64,000 nt of DNA, taken from positions 62,001 through 126,000 of the forward strand of contig CAMWON010000004.1 in assembly GCA_947175875.1 (NCBI GenBank), written 5' to 3'. The stretch comes from an uncultured Alphaproteobacteria bacterium. Its GTDB lineage: Bacteria > Pseudomonadota > Alphaproteobacteria > Rs-D84. Numbering within the stretch: position 1 is the first letter of the stretch; each line of letters opens with the position of its first letter. The notes beneath the pieces were generated by a model, which made no database searches, had not been told where the DNA came from, and saw nothing but the letters and a program-made list of their open reading frames with translations. A program made the position numbers and the translations under genes. Positions 30,919 to 41,070 of this stretch are shown here, piece after piece.

Positions 30919-31674
30919 ATGAAAAAAATTAATCAATTTTCGTCGGAAAACATGCTGATGTCCGTGGGCGGGCATCTGGCGTTGGTGGCGATAATGGTGA
31001 CCTCGTTCGCCATTGTGGTAGAGCGTGCGCGTCTGGTCGCGCCCGACCGGGTTGAGATTACGGAAATCGACTTAAGCGCCGTAAAGGTGTCCGGTGACGA
31101 AACGCGGCTGTATAACACGGCGGCGGCAAACAGCGACGTGCCGGATGCGGCGCCCGAAACGCCAAAACCTGCTGAAACGCCGGTCGCCGCGCCAGAGCCG
31201 ATAACAGAACCATCCATGGCGGAGCCCGATCCCGCGCCGGAGCCGGAGAAAAAAGCGGAACCGGAACAACCCAAAGAAGACAAAAAGGTTGAAGATTTGC
31301 CAGCCCCGCGAAAGCGTACGGTGGTGCGCGTAAATCGTGAAACGGTGTCGCTGGACCGCACGCTGACGATATCGGTTGTCGATGCGTTGCGCGTGGCGAT
31401 GACGCGCTGTTGGACCATTGATACGACGCGGGCGGACATTTCGGATATACGTGCGGTGGCGCATTTAACCATGCGCCCGAACGGCACGGTTCGCGATGTC
31501 TGGTTCGAAGGGGCCTCCGCGGCCGAGACGGACCCTGCATTCGCATATGTTCTGGATACCATTCGCGCGGCGATAAACGTGTGCCAGCCGTTTCGCATGC
31601 TGCCGCCGGGCGAGTTTGCCAAGTGGGAGAAGATACAGCTGACCTTTTATCCGAATCAGGGAAAAGTTATGTAA
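30919..31674 (+). CDS. tolA: TolA-like energy transducer
   Basis: 251 residues. N-terminal TM (about 13-34, SVGGHLALVAIMVTSFAIVV, with the SHLxH-like start), a Pro/Glu/Ala-rich rod (about 70-130: ETPKPAETPVAAPEPI), and a C-terminal TonB/TolA domain III with one Cys pair (MTRCWTID, INVCQPFR). Much shorter than E. coli TolA (421) but common in alphaproteobacteria. The rod crosses the periplasm and contacts TolB/Pal; neither tolB nor pal lies within this window. Confidence 0.85.
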   Translation: MKKINQFSSENMLMSVGGHLALVAIMVTSFAIVVERARLVAPDRVEITEIDLSAVKVSGDETRLYNTAAANSDVPDAAPETPKPAETPVAAPEPITEPSMAEPDPAPEPEKKAEPEQPKEDKKVEDLPAPRKRTVVRVNRETVSLDRTLTISVVDALRVAMTRCWTIDTTRADISDIRAVAHLTMRPNGTVRDVWFEGASAAETDPAFAYVLDTIRAAINVCQPFRMLPPGEFAKWEKIQLTFYPNQGKVM

Positions 31675-31677
31675 AAA

Positions 31678-31701
31678 ATCCGCCACATGGCGGATTTTTT
31701 T
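31678..31701 (+). terminator. tol operon terminator
   Basis: ATCCGCC-ACAT-GGCGGAT then TTTTTT, a few bases after the tolA stop. Confidence 0.88.
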
Positions 31702-31712
31702 GTGTAATTATA

Positions 31713-31750
31713 CTGGATTGCCGCGGTCGCTGATGCTCCCTCGCAATGAC
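31713..31750. repeat. REP-like palindromic repeat
   Basis: CTGGATTGCCGCGGTCGCTG followed by ...CTCCCTCGCAATGAC: ATTGC (31717-31721) and GCAAT (31743-31747) bound an imperfect palindrome. The GGATTGCCGCG/TCGCAATGAC pattern is a widespread intergenic REP-type element in proteobacteria, by recollection. Only one copy is seen here. Confidence 0.55.
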
Positions 31751-31770
31751 AATGTGGATGCAGAATAAAA

Positions 31771-31796
31771 CAACCGCCCCCGCAGGGACGGCGTGC
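31771..31796 (-). terminator. rnpB terminator
   Basis: On the minus strand GCCGTCCC-TGC-GGGGGCGG then TTGTTTTATT, just after the RNase P RNA 3' end. Confidence 0.75.
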
Positions 31797-32115
31797 AGAT
31801 GCACTATAAGCCGGATTCTGTACTGCCGCGGGCCCAGTCTTTTCACAACCACGCCCGGGTAGCGAACATAATTAATCTGCATTTCGTGTTACCACGAATG
31901 TCAAGCCTTCTACCCGCCCCCAATCCTGGGACTGGTCACAGGGGGCCTATTTGAAGTTGCTGCGCATAGAGATTGGCCGTTTCACTCGAACTAAATCGAT
32001 TCGTCACTGTTCCTCTAATCGTCGGGTTGCCCCGCCCGGTCATTAGCCGGTATGCCGTCCCATGCAGTCCGGACTTTCCTCCAACCCTGTGGGGTCAGCT
32101 ATGTCCCGCGCATCT
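31797..32115 (-). ncRNA. rnpB: RNase P RNA (M1), bacterial type A
   Basis: Minus strand. 5' conserved region GGAGGAAAGTCCGGACT (near 32075), the universal ACAGAATCCGGCTTATAG near the 3' end (31806-31826), and an AGATGC/GCATCT helix joining the ends (P1). GGGGCAACCC and CCCGGGTAGC-type internal pieces are as in proteobacterial M1. It is the catalytic subunit that matures tRNA 5' ends. End points are estimated from P1. It occupies the gap between tolA and the 1896-residue gene. Confidence 0.93.
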
Positions 32116-32242
32116 TACGCGTGCAATACTAACAGCAATAAAAAAAAATTCAAATAAAATTGCGTAGGCGATATATTTTTTTGCTTGAACCGTTTCCATG
32201 ATTTTTTCTATGATTAGTATCAGAGAAAAAAAGTGGGGAATT

Positions 32243-35200
32243 ATGTCCAAAATTATACGCGTTTTTGCGTGCTTGTTCACGTTGTTTTTTGTAGGCTCTG
32301 CATATGCGGCGGGATATACCTGTAACGATTTAAAGAAATATACGTCGTGTTCGTCCGGGTATTATATGACCAAGGGCGGCACTTATAATGCTACGCCCCA
32401 AGTTGGCAATGCCTGTACGGCGTGTACATCGGGATGTACGTGCGCCGGCGGAACTGCGGCGCCGGTGTGCGGCAAGACATGTAGCGCTGGAACTTATTGG
32501 AACGGCAGTGCATGTACGACATGCCCCAACGGATATTATTGTCCCGGATTTTCAAATGTTCAAAGCCCGGCGACAAATTACGGGCGTAATGCGTGCCCGA
32601 CCGCAAGTACGTCAACCGAGGCGGCATCGTCGGCTTATCCGGATGTGTTTTATCCATATAAATCGATATCAGGTTCGGTTGATAAAACGACAACGCCCAC
32701 CCGCACTCTATTTAAGAATCAGGCGTTTGGAACAGGCTGGGCAACCATCAATGACTGTAAGGCGTCATATAAGTTTTCAGGCGCCGGTGGTTTTGTGTAT
32801 TCGGATGGTGTGCGCTATAATTCTTCGACCGGTAAATACGATAACTTCTCCGGTGCGGATATATATTATGACAGTGCCAAGGCCGGTTATTACCTGTACA
32901 CCAAGTACAACGATACATATTGCAATACATCTACAAACAAGATGTTGTATAGAAAGGTCATTTATTGTCCGGGTGGCTCGTATTGTCCGGGCGGTTCGGT
33001 TCCACAGTGCAGCACCGGTACGCATAACAACGAATGGGGACGAACAACGTGTCCGGGGACTTCTGCGACGTCATCCGTTTCAACGTGGCATTCGGCGTTC
33101 ATAGCCGGTGGTGAAACCGCGCGTGCAACAAAAGTCGGGGACTGTTTGGCGCATGATATGGCCTTTACAAATATTAACGGTGGTGCCGGAACACGTCGCT
33201 GTTATTATACCAGCGGCAGTGGCACAACCGCGACATATTCAACAAATTGCCATTATTACAAGTACACTTCATGTAATGCCGGGTATTATATGACCTATAA
33301 CGGGGCCGCAAACAGTACGTCCCAAGTTGGCAACGCGTGTACCGCGTGTGCGGCCGGAACATATAAATCCGCCGCGGGAACCGGAACGTGTACGGCATGT
33401 GCGATAGGTTCGTACAGCTCGTCGGGTGCATCCAAGTGTACGGCGTGTACTGGTGGGAAAACAACCACCGCCACCGGCCAGTCGTCATGTGCCGCAACAT
33501 GTACAAACGCCACCGGGGCCAGCACATGGACCGCCGCATCATGGTCGGCCAACAGCGTTACAAACAAGTGCGCGATTAACACATGCTCTACCGGATACAC
33601 CAAGGGCGGCACGGCCAGCAGTACCGGAACCAGCTCTTATACCTGTTCGGCGAACTGTAACGCGGTTACGCTGAATGCGACGACAAACGGCGGTTCTGCG
33701 AACACGACGGTTTATAAGCGCACCGGTTCCACAACATGGTACAGCAATAATACCTGTTCAACCTCTATAACCAGCATAACCAAACCGACCAAGACACACG
33801 CGACGTATGCGGGGCATTATAATACAAGCTCGAACTCCGGCGGGACGCAGTGCGTGACCGCGGCGGGCGCGCTTAGCACATCGACGTCTTGCAACGTGAC
33901 GGGTTCGACGACGTTTTATGCGCGATACAACTGCAACACCGGATATACCGCCAGCGGTACGACCATCGCCGGAACCTGTGCGGCAAACTGTATCGCCGTA
34001 ACATTGAACAATACGCAAAACGGCGGTACCGGTGGTACGACCACCCTGTACAAGCGTGTGGGCAGCACGACCATATATTCCGACAACGCCTGCTCCACGG
34101 CGTTGACGTTGGTCAAGCCGACCAAGACAAACGCGACGTATGCGGGCCATTACAACACGACGGCCACATCGGGCGGAACGCAGTGCGTGACATCGGCGGG
34201 CGCATGGAATTCGGGCTTTAATCCGACAGGTGCGACAACATGTTATGCACGATACAACTGTAATACCGGATGGACGGCCAGTGGCACAACGATTGCCGGC
34301 GCATGCGGTGCGACATGTAATGCGATTACAATGAACGCAACGCAAAACGGCGGCAGCGGCACTGCAACGACGTTGTATAAAAAGTCCGGCTCCACAACGT
34401 GGTACAGCAATAATACCTGCTCTACGACGATTACCACCCTGTCGTCGCGCCCGACCAAGACACATGCGACATATGCGGGACACTATAATACCACAGGTGC
34501 ATCCGGTGGAACGCAGTGTGTAACAGCGGCGGGCGCGCTTAGCACATCAACGTTATGCAACGTGACAGGCGCAACCACGTTTTATCCGCAGTTTACATGT
34601 AATACGGGTTGGACCAATGCAGGTACGCGTATTGCCGGGACCTGTACCGCGACAACGAATACAATAACGCTGAATAAAAACGGTGGTACGGGTACCTGTG
34701 GCGGCCAAAGCAGCACAACAAGCGGCAGCACGACATGTACCACGGGCAGTACCAAGTCTTTGCCGACATGGGACAGCAGCACGTGTAACATAACCAACGG
34801 AAACAAGATATTCAAAGGCTGGTCCACCAACAGCAGCGCAACCAGTGGTTCCACGTCCATAACATGTCCGACAGGCGCCACGACATACTATGCCGCATGG
34901 GCAACACCGACATGCAGTGCGACGAACGGAACGTGCGCGATGACCACCCCCAGTGGTAATGCACCGCGCGCTACTATAACCTGTAATACGGGATACAGCC
35001 AGTCCGGCGGTACAAACCGTACATCCAGCTTTACCGTCACAGGCAGTGCGGGCGGAACGTCAGTGTCCGGCACATGTTATGCGGTGACAAGTACGGTCAG
35101 CTTTAATTTGAACGGTGGCAGCGGCAACCAGCCGAACAATGTTACGGCCACATATGGCAGCAACATGCCGGCGCTTAGCACCAGTGCCAACCCGTCACGC

Positions 35201-37933
35201 ACCGGATATACTTTCGGTGGTTGGTATGACACCAGTGCCGCAACCGGTGGTACGCAGTACTATAACACCAGCCGCGGCTCTGCGCGTACATGGAACAAGA
35301 CGGATGCAAATGTAACGCTGTATGCGCGCTGGACCGTGAACAGTTATACATGCGATGCAAAGTACTATTTGAACGGCACGACATGTACATTGTGCGAAGC
35401 GGGATATTCCTGTCCGTCATCACAGCAGACATATACGTACAACGGCGGAATCCAAGGCCGTACGTATTGCGCGGCCGGTACATATAACTCCGGCACCGGA
35501 AATACGTCATGTACGACATGTCCGGCGGGTAAATATTGTACGGGTGGTACAAATAATACGGCATGCCCGGCCGGAACCGCCCGCAGTGCAACCGGTGGTA
35601 AAGCATCCGGCGATTGTACCACGTGTGCGGCCGGAACTTATACCAGCACGACCGGCCAGACATCATGCGCCAGCTGTGGTTCCGGATATTATTGCACGGG
35701 CGGCTCTAACCGTACGGCATGCAGCTCGCTGACAGGGGTGTCGGTAAGCGGCGGCAGCTATACGTCCGTGTCGCCATATAACGCCAGCACGACGTGCCGT
35801 TATACCGCACCTACTCCGCCCAAGCCCACAAATTGTGCCACAGTATCTGTAAATCAGGTGTCCTATACCGGCAGTGCATGGTCGCCCAGTACGTACAATG
35901 TAACGGCCAATACCGGATATCATACATCCGGTAGCGGTACGGCCAGCCCGTCTTGTCCGGCGAACACATATACTGTGGTTTATAATAAAAATAACACCAG
36001 TGCGACAGGTACGACCGCGAACAGCAGTCATACATACGGTACCGCTAAGGCGTTGACATCCAACGGATACTCATTAAGCGGATATACGTTTAATCGCTGG
36101 ACGACGGCGGCTGACGGAACCGGGACCAAATACACGAATGGTCAAAGTGTCACAAATCTGACAACGACAAATGGCGGAACGGTAAATCTGTATGCCCAAT
36201 GGTGCCAGAATTGTGCGACCGTATCCAATGGCTCTTGTTCGCTAAGTGTTGCTGATGGCACATGTAAATATACAACCAGCTGTAATTCTGGCTATACAAT
36301 CAGTGGCAATGGTACGCGTAATCCGACCTGTACGGCAAACGGATATACCGTAACCTACAAGGCCGGCGATGGCGGCAGTGGCAGCGACCAGACGCAGTCG
36401 GTAACGTATAACGCAGACTTTACAACCAAGGCGGCAAATACGTTTACCAAGGCAAATGCGACGTTTGCCGGCTGGAGTGCCAGCAGTGGCAGCTATACAT
36501 CGGCGAATACATCGTATAAGTATACAACGGTCGGTAATGTTACGTTGACCGCCACTTGGAACTGTAACGCCGGATATACGCTGAACAGCAGCACAAGAGC
36601 ATGTGATCCATGCGCGGCGGGTATGTATAAGGGCTCGGCAGGCAATGGTGCATGTACAGCGTGTACCGGACGTACTAAATGGAGTGCGGCAGGCGCAAAG
36701 GCATGCAGTGATGTCGGTGCCGGGTATTACACCACGGGCTGCAACACCAGCGGCAATAACTGTACCGGCCGTACGCAGTGTTCGGGCTCCACATATTGTG
36801 TAAGCGGTGTTCGGAACGACTGTCCGGCGGCGGAAAGCACCTGGAGCCTGGGGACGGGAACGGGTTGGTCGGCGGTCACCAGCTGCTTTGAAACAAAGGC
36901 GGCCACAGCGGTTAGCACGTACTGCAGCGAGGGCCAGCTGAAGAAAAATGCTGGTTCGGACAGCAAATGGCCGACAACTGCCAGCATATCTGTCGCGTTC
37001 AAGGCAAAAGCGGGTTCGATAGTATCCGGTCAAACATGCACGCAGTGCACCGGCGCGACATACAGTGCGGGTGGCACGGCGACAGAATGCGCCGCCTGTC
37101 CGACAGGGTATGCGTCAAACACAACGGCGGGCAAGACGGCCATAGGCCAGTGCCAGGCGTCATGTGCGGCGGGATATGCGGTACAGACTGCGAACGAGGC
37201 CTGCAAGATAGTCGCCAGCGGTTATCAGACCGGCACGCACACCGTCAGCTATGGTTCCAAAACACCGACGGCGGCGGACAGCACCAGCCCGGCGGTGGGA
37301 ACATGGTACAGCTGTCTGACGAATTATAGCGCGTCAGGCACGGCGGCCGCAGACCATGATGCGCGCAGCGACTGTAAAATAAGCTGCGGCGCCGGTACAC
37401 GGATTGCGTCTGCGAACGCGACCAGCTGCACCACCCCCAGCGGGAACTGGTACGTCGGCGCGCACAGCGTCGCGGCAGGCAGCACATCGTCGGTCAGCAG
37501 CTGTCTGACGAACTATACAATCAGCGGTACCGCGGCGGCCAACCATGACGCGGCGTCGGACTGCAAGATAAGCTGTGGCGGTGGTGCGTATATTGCCAAG
37601 GCAAATGATACATCCTGTACGAATGTCGGGGCGGGATACTGGGCGGCGGCCGCGAGTGTGTCGCAAGGAAGCGCCGGCAGTCGTACGGCATGTGCGTCGG
37701 GCCTGACGACAATCGGGTACGGCGCGGGCGCGGACGAAGCGGCGGATTGCGGGCATATCCTGCATCTGGGCGACAGCAAGCTGTATCTGCGCAGTACGAA
37801 AAAGACCACGCCGTCGTTAAATGTAAAGATTGGCGACAGCACGTTCTATGGCAACATGAGTACGGCGACAAAGGGCAAGTTGCGCGTCAAGAAAGACAGC
37901 ACAACCTACAGTGTTCACGACGACAGCATGTAA
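32243..37933 (+). CDS. Giant repetitive Cys-rich surface protein
   Basis: 1896 residues from ATG 32243 (GGGGAATT upstream). Signal peptide ends VGSAYAA. Main parts: N-terminal Cys-rich segments with repeated CTAC motifs, like EGF/ephrin-receptor-type growth-factor-like repeats; about 115-residue tandem repeats (about 470-800) with YKR-GSTTWYSNNTCST and YAGHYNT cores; at least three Listeria-Bacteroides (Flg_new/InlB B) repeats with TVSFNLNGGSGNQP...GYTFGGWYDT...LYARW; further Cys-rich repeats; and a C-terminal domain of about 65 residues (CGHILHLGDSKLYLRS ... SLNVKIGDSTFYG ... LRVKKDSTTYSVHD), also found at the end of the protein at 52583. Probably a secreted adhesin-like protein. Ser/Thr/Gly/Asn composition is biased. 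Confidence 0.8.
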   Translation: MSKIIRVFACLFTLFFVGSAYAAGYTCNDLKKYTSCSSGYYMTKGGTYNATPQVGNACTACTSGCTCAGGTAAPVCGKTCSAGTYWNGSACTTCPNGYYCPGFSNVQSPATNYGRNACPTASTSTEAASSAYPDVFYPYKSISGSVDKTTTPTRTLFKNQAFGTGWATINDCKASYKFSGAGGFVYSDGVRYNSSTGKYDNFSGADIYYDSAKAGYYLYTKYNDTYCNTSTNKMLYRKVIYCPGGSYCPGGSVPQCSTGTHNNEWGRTTCPGTSATSSVSTWHSAFIAGGETARATKVGDCLAHDMAFTNINGGAGTRRCYYTSGSGTTATYSTNCHYYKYTSCNAGYYMTYNGAANSTSQVGNACTACAAGTYKSAAGTGTCTACAIGSYSSSGASKCTACTGGKTTTATGQSSCAATCTNATGASTWTAASWSANSVTNKCAINTCSTGYTKGGTASSTGTSSYTCSANCNAVTLNATTNGGSANTTVYKRTGSTTWYSNNTCSTSITSITKPTKTHATYAGHYNTSSNSGGTQCVTAAGALSTSTSCNVTGSTTFYARYNCNTGYTASGTTIAGTCAANCIAVTLNNTQNGGTGGTTTLYKRVGSTTIYSDNACSTALTLVKPTKTNATYAGHYNTTATSGGTQCVTSAGAWNSGFNPTGATTCYARYNCNTGWTASGTTIAGACGATCNAITMNATQNGGSGTATTLYKKSGSTTWYSNNTCSTTITTLSSRPTKTHATYAGHYNTTGASGGTQCVTAAGALSTSTLCNVTGATTFYPQFTCNTGWTNAGTRIAGTCTATTNTITLNKNGGTGTCGGQSSTTSGSTTCTTGSTKSLPTWDSSTCNITNGNKIFKGWSTNSSATSGSTSITCPTGATTYYAAWATPTCSATNGTCAMTTPSGNAPRATITCNTGYSQSGGTNRTSSFTVTGSAGGTSVSGTCYAVTSTVSFNLNGGSGNQPNNVTATYGSNMPALSTSANPSRTGYTFGGWYDTSAATGGTQYYNTSRGSARTWNKTDANVTLYARWTVNSYTCDAKYYLNGTTCTLCEAGYSCPSSQQTYTYNGGIQGRTYCAAGTYNSGTGNTSCTTCPAGKYCTGGTNNTACPAGTARSATGGKASGDCTTCAAGTYTSTTGQTSCASCGSGYYCTGGSNRTACSSLTGVSVSGGSYTSVSPYNASTTCRYTAPTPPKPTNCATVSVNQVSYTGSAWSPSTYNVTANTGYHTSGSGTASPSCPANTYTVVYNKNNTSATGTTANSSHTYGTAKALTSNGYSLSGYTFNRWTTAADGTGTKYTNGQSVTNLTTTNGGTVNLYAQWCQNCATVSNGSCSLSVADGTCKYTTSCNSGYTISGNGTRNPTCTANGYTVTYKAGDGGSGSDQTQSVTYNADFTTKAANTFTKANATFAGWSASSGSYTSANTSYKYTTVGNVTLTATWNCNAGYTLNSSTRACDPCAAGMYKGSAGNGACTACTGRTKWSAAGAKACSDVGAGYYTTGCNTSGNNCTGRTQCSGSTYCVSGVRNDCPAAESTWSLGTGTGWSAVTSCFETKAATAVSTYCSEGQLKKNAGSDSKWPTTASISVAFKAKAGSIVSGQTCTQCTGATYSAGGTATECAACPTGYASNTTAGKTAIGQCQASCAAGYAVQTANEACKIVASGYQTGTHTVSYGSKTPTAADSTSPAVGTWYSCLTNYSASGTAAADHDARSDCKISCGAGTRIASANATSCTTPSGNWYVGAHSVAAGSTSSVSSCLTNYTISGTAAANHDAASDCKISCGGGAYIAKANDTSCTNVGAGYWAAAASVSQGSAGSRTACASGLTTIGYGAGADEAADCGHILHLGDSKLYLRSTKKTTPSLNVKIGDSTFYGNMSTATKGKLRVKKDSTTYSVHDDSM
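33653..34640 (+). repeat. Tandem coding repeats, about 330 bp period
   Basis: Three imperfect units begin near 33653, 33985 and 34313 (periods 332 and 328), each encoding N-C-x-A-[VI]-T-[LM]-N ... YK-x-x-GST ... GGTQCVT ... YN/TCNTG. Divergence between units is moderate. Confidence 0.85.
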
Positions 37934-37938
37934 CAGAA

Positions 37939-37962
37939 AACGCCCGAAACGGGCGTTTTTTA
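37939..37962 (+). terminator. Terminator of the giant gene
   Basis: AACGCCCG-AAA-CGGGCGTT then TTTTATTT. Confidence 0.88.
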
Positions 37963-37982
37963 TTTAAGAAATAAAATGCGGA

Positions 37983-38198
37983 TTATTTGCCGGCGCCCTG
38001 GCGGCGTGCCGCGGCCAATGCCCGGCGCAGTGATTCTTCGGCGATTTGGCGGATTTTTGGCGCAAATGTGCGCATGTTCATGGTGTCGGCAACGCTGTCG
38101 GCGAAAAGTCTGGATATATATTCGATTTGGGTGGGCGCAACTACGAAAATGTCGCTGGTTATGTCGGAAGTATTTAGCTGCTGTATAGGTTCTTTCAT
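37983..38198 (-). CDS. Small hydrophilic protein, unknown
   Basis: 71 residues from ATG 38198, which follows GGGGAGGAT; a longer frame up to 38246 is less likely. MKEPIQQLNTSDITSDIF, then a helical, Arg/Ala-rich C-terminus (ESLRRALAAARRQGAGK). No signal, no membrane segment, no family recognised. Divergent from secA. Confidence 0.6.
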   Translation of the reverse strand: MKEPIQQLNTSDITSDIFVVAPTQIEYISRLFADSVADTMNMRTFAPKIRQIAEESLRRALAAARRQGAGK

Positions 38199-38336
38199 AA
38201 TAATCCTCCCCTGTTGGTATAATTTTCCTATAATTGCCCCTTGCATGCGTGCCTTGTGTTCATTATATCATAAAGTGCCTTGACCGCAAGGCGCAAAATT
38301 GCTATCGTCTGGCAGATAATAGAAGGAAAAACAAAC

Positions 38337-40955
38337 ATGTTAAACGTTATAAGTAAATTTTTGGGCTCGGCCAATGACAGATTGGTAAAGTCATATGACA
38401 AGACCGTGTCCCTGATTAACGATTTGGAGCCGAAATATCACGCGATGAGCGATGATGAACTGCGCGCTCAGACGGCAGAGTTGCGCGCGCGTCTGGCGGC
38501 CGGTGAAAAAGAGAAAAACATACTGCCCGATGCGTTCGCTTTGGTCCGTGAAGGCGCCCTGCGTGCGGTCGGCATGCGCCACTTTAATGTTCAGATGATT
38601 GGCGGTATGGTTCTGACCAACGGCCAGATTGCGGAAATGAAAACCGGTGAAGGTAAAACACTGGTTGCGACGCTGGCGCTGTTTTTAAAGGCACTGCACG
38701 GCAAGGGTGCACACCTGATTACCGTCAACGACTATCTGGCGTCGCGCGACGCGGAATGGATGGGGCGCGTGTATAAGTTTTTGGGCCTGTCCATCGGCAT
38801 TATTCAGCACGACATGTCCGATGACGAGCGCCGTGCGGCATATGCGTGCGACATAACATATGTAACGAATTCCGAGCTGGGGTTTGACTATCTGCGCGAC
38901 AATATGAAATTTACCAAAGACCAGCAGGTTCTGCGTCCCCTGTTCTTTGCGATTGTTGACGAGGTTGACAGTATTTTGATTGACGAGGCCCGCACGCCCC
39001 TGATTATTTCCGGCCCGGCCGAGGATACCAGCGAACTGTATGCAAAGGTTGACGCGGTTGTCGCACAGCTGGGGGCGGACGATTTCAAGAAAGATGAAAA
39101 AGACCGTCATGTGACATTGACCGAGGCCGGTGTTGATAACGCGACGCGTATGTTGAAAGAAGCGGGTCTGCTGGTTGGCGACAATTTGTACGCTTCGGAA
39201 AATGCGACGCTGGTCATGCATATTCAGCAGTCGTTGCTGGCGCATCATCTGTATCAGAAAAATGTAAACTATGTCGTGCGTGGCGGCGAAATTTTGATTG
39301 TCGATGAATTTACGGGCCGTGTCATGACGGGGCGTCGTTTCGGCAAGGGGCTGCACCAGGCGATAGAGGCCAAAGAGCATGTGACGGTTCAGCCGGAAAA
39401 CCAGACGGTATCCAGCATTTCGTATCAGAACCTGTTCCGTTTGTATCCGACGTTGTCCGGTATGACCGGTACGGCCATGACCGAGGCGGCGGAGTTTGAA
39501 GAAATTTACAAACTGCGTGTTGTGTCCATTCCGACCAACCGTCCGGTTTCACGTATCGATCATCATGACGAGATTTATCGCAACAAAGATGAAAAATACG
39601 CGGCGATTATAAAGCAGATAAAGGAATGTCTGGACAGAAAACAGCCTGTTTTGGTCGGTACGGTGTCGATTGAAAAATCCGAAGAGCTGGCGGCGGTGGT
39701 TCGCAAAGAACTGGGGATAGAGCCGGCGGTTCTGAACGCAAAGCATCACCAGTCTGAGGCCAAAATCGTATCCCAGGCGGGTGCGCCGGGCGCTGTTACG
39801 ATTGCGACAAACATGGCGGGCCGCGGAACCGACATTAAACTGGGCGGTAACGCAGAGGAGTTGATTGCCGAACTGGACCCGCAGGCGCCGGATTTCGAAG
39901 AAAAAAAGAAAGAAATCTATGCGCGTATAGAGGCAAACAAGAAACTGGTGCTGGATGTTGGCGGCCTGTATGTTATCGGTACGGAGCGTCATGAATCGCG
40001 TCGCATCGACAACCAGCTGCGCGGACGCGCGGGACGCCAGGGCGACCCGGGCGATTCCAAGTTCTTTTTGGCGCTGGACGACGATTTGATGCGCATATTC
40101 GGCGCGGCGCGTCTGAACGGAATGTTAACGACGCTGGGGCTGAAAACGGGCGAGGCAATCACGCACCCGTGGATAACGAAGGCGCTGGAAAAGGCGCAAA
40201 AGCGTGTCGAGGCCCGTTATTTCGAATCTCGTAAAGAATTGCTGAAATACGACGACGTTATGAACGAACAGCGAGGCGTTATCTATAAACAGCGCGATGA
40301 TTTGATGACGTCTGAAGATTTGGCGCCGTTATCGCGAGAGTTAATCGGCGACGTGGTTGAAATGATTTGCGAAAACAACATTCCGGAAAAGTCCCATCCG
40401 ATGGATTGGAATACGACCGGAATACATGACGCAATGTTGCGCACGTTCGCACTGGATATAACGGATATTGAAAACTGGAAGACGGACGAATCCGTTTCCG
40501 AGCGCAAGGCGTACGATGTTCTGTACAACCTGGCGATGCGTCGCTTTGACGGCCAGGCGACCAAATACGGCCGCGAATTGATGCAGACTGCGTCGCGCCA
40601 GATGATGCTGGGGGCGCTGGACGCGGTGTGGAAGCGTCACCTGCAGCAGATGGATTATCTGCAGACGGCAATCGGTCTGCGCGGCTATGCTCAGAAGAAT
40701 CCGTTGTATGAATACAAGCGCGAGGCGCTGGAGCTGTTCAAAAACACAATCAAGAACTTTAAGATTATGTCGGTTGCGTATATCTGCCGAATGGAGCTGA
40801 CGCGCGAGGATGTCGATGCCCGTCAGCAGGAACAGGCCCAGCATGACGCGGAACTGAATGCGGCCGGGGCCGCGGCGGCGGAATCGCGCCGTAATGCCCC
40901 CTGCCCGTGCGGTTCCGGGTTTAAATACAAACATTGCTGCGGCAAGCTTAGCTAA
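38337..40955 (+). CDS. secA: Preprotein translocase ATPase SecA
   Basis: 872 residues. NBD1 Walker A MKTGEGKTLVATL (about 101-113), VNDYLASRDAEWMG, the DEAD-like IVDEVDSILIDEARTPLI, preprotein-binding region, NBD2 with NMAGRGTDIKLGG and GRAGRQGDPG, and a C-terminal zinc/SecB-binding SEC-C motif APCPCGSGFKYKHCCG. It pushes unfolded preproteins through SecYEG; demand is obvious here from the many exported proteins. ATG 38337 follows AGAAGGAAAA. The 40-residue SEC-C linker is Ala-rich. Confidence 0.98.
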   Translation: MLNVISKFLGSANDRLVKSYDKTVSLINDLEPKYHAMSDDELRAQTAELRARLAAGEKEKNILPDAFALVREGALRAVGMRHFNVQMIGGMVLTNGQIAEMKTGEGKTLVATLALFLKALHGKGAHLITVNDYLASRDAEWMGRVYKFLGLSIGIIQHDMSDDERRAAYACDITYVTNSELGFDYLRDNMKFTKDQQVLRPLFFAIVDEVDSILIDEARTPLIISGPAEDTSELYAKVDAVVAQLGADDFKKDEKDRHVTLTEAGVDNATRMLKEAGLLVGDNLYASENATLVMHIQQSLLAHHLYQKNVNYVVRGGEILIVDEFTGRVMTGRRFGKGLHQAIEAKEHVTVQPENQTVSSISYQNLFRLYPTLSGMTGTAMTEAAEFEEIYKLRVVSIPTNRPVSRIDHHDEIYRNKDEKYAAIIKQIKECLDRKQPVLVGTVSIEKSEELAAVVRKELGIEPAVLNAKHHQSEAKIVSQAGAPGAVTIATNMAGRGTDIKLGGNAEELIAELDPQAPDFEEKKKEIYARIEANKKLVLDVGGLYVIGTERHESRRIDNQLRGRAGRQGDPGDSKFFLALDDDLMRIFGAARLNGMLTTLGLKTGEAITHPWITKALEKAQKRVEARYFESRKELLKYDDVMNEQRGVIYKQRDDLMTSEDLAPLSRELIGDVVEMICENNIPEKSHPMDWNTTGIHDAMLRTFALDITDIENWKTDESVSERKAYDVLYNLAMRRFDGQATKYGRELMQTASRQMMLGALDAVWKRHLQQMDYLQTAIGLRGYAQKNPLYEYKREALELFKNTIKNFKIMSVAYICRMELTREDVDARQQEQAQHDAELNAAGAAAAESRRNAPCPCGSGFKYKHCCGKLS

Positions 40956-40991
40956 ACAAACGGCCCCCTTTTTACGGGGGCTGTTTGTTTG
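40953..40991 (+). terminator. Terminator after secA
   Basis: AAACAAAC-G-GCCCCC / GGGGGC-T-GTTTGTTT long imperfect stem ending in TTTGTTTGT. Confidence 0.65.
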
Positions 40992-41070
40992 TGTGGCTGT
41001 CAACCAAAAAATCGTATTTTTCGTAAATATATGGTTGCCCCGCCACGGCATTTTTTGCTATTTTTGCGAC

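Noticed and set aside
31140-31700. TonB rather than TolA for the 251-residue protein
   Set aside because: Adjacent ybgC, tolQ and tolR in canonical order favour TolA; without these a TonB call would be possible.
33653-34640. CRISPR-like array
   Set aside because: Repeats are about 330 bp, coding and in frame; no short palindromic direct repeats with unique spacers, and no cas genes.
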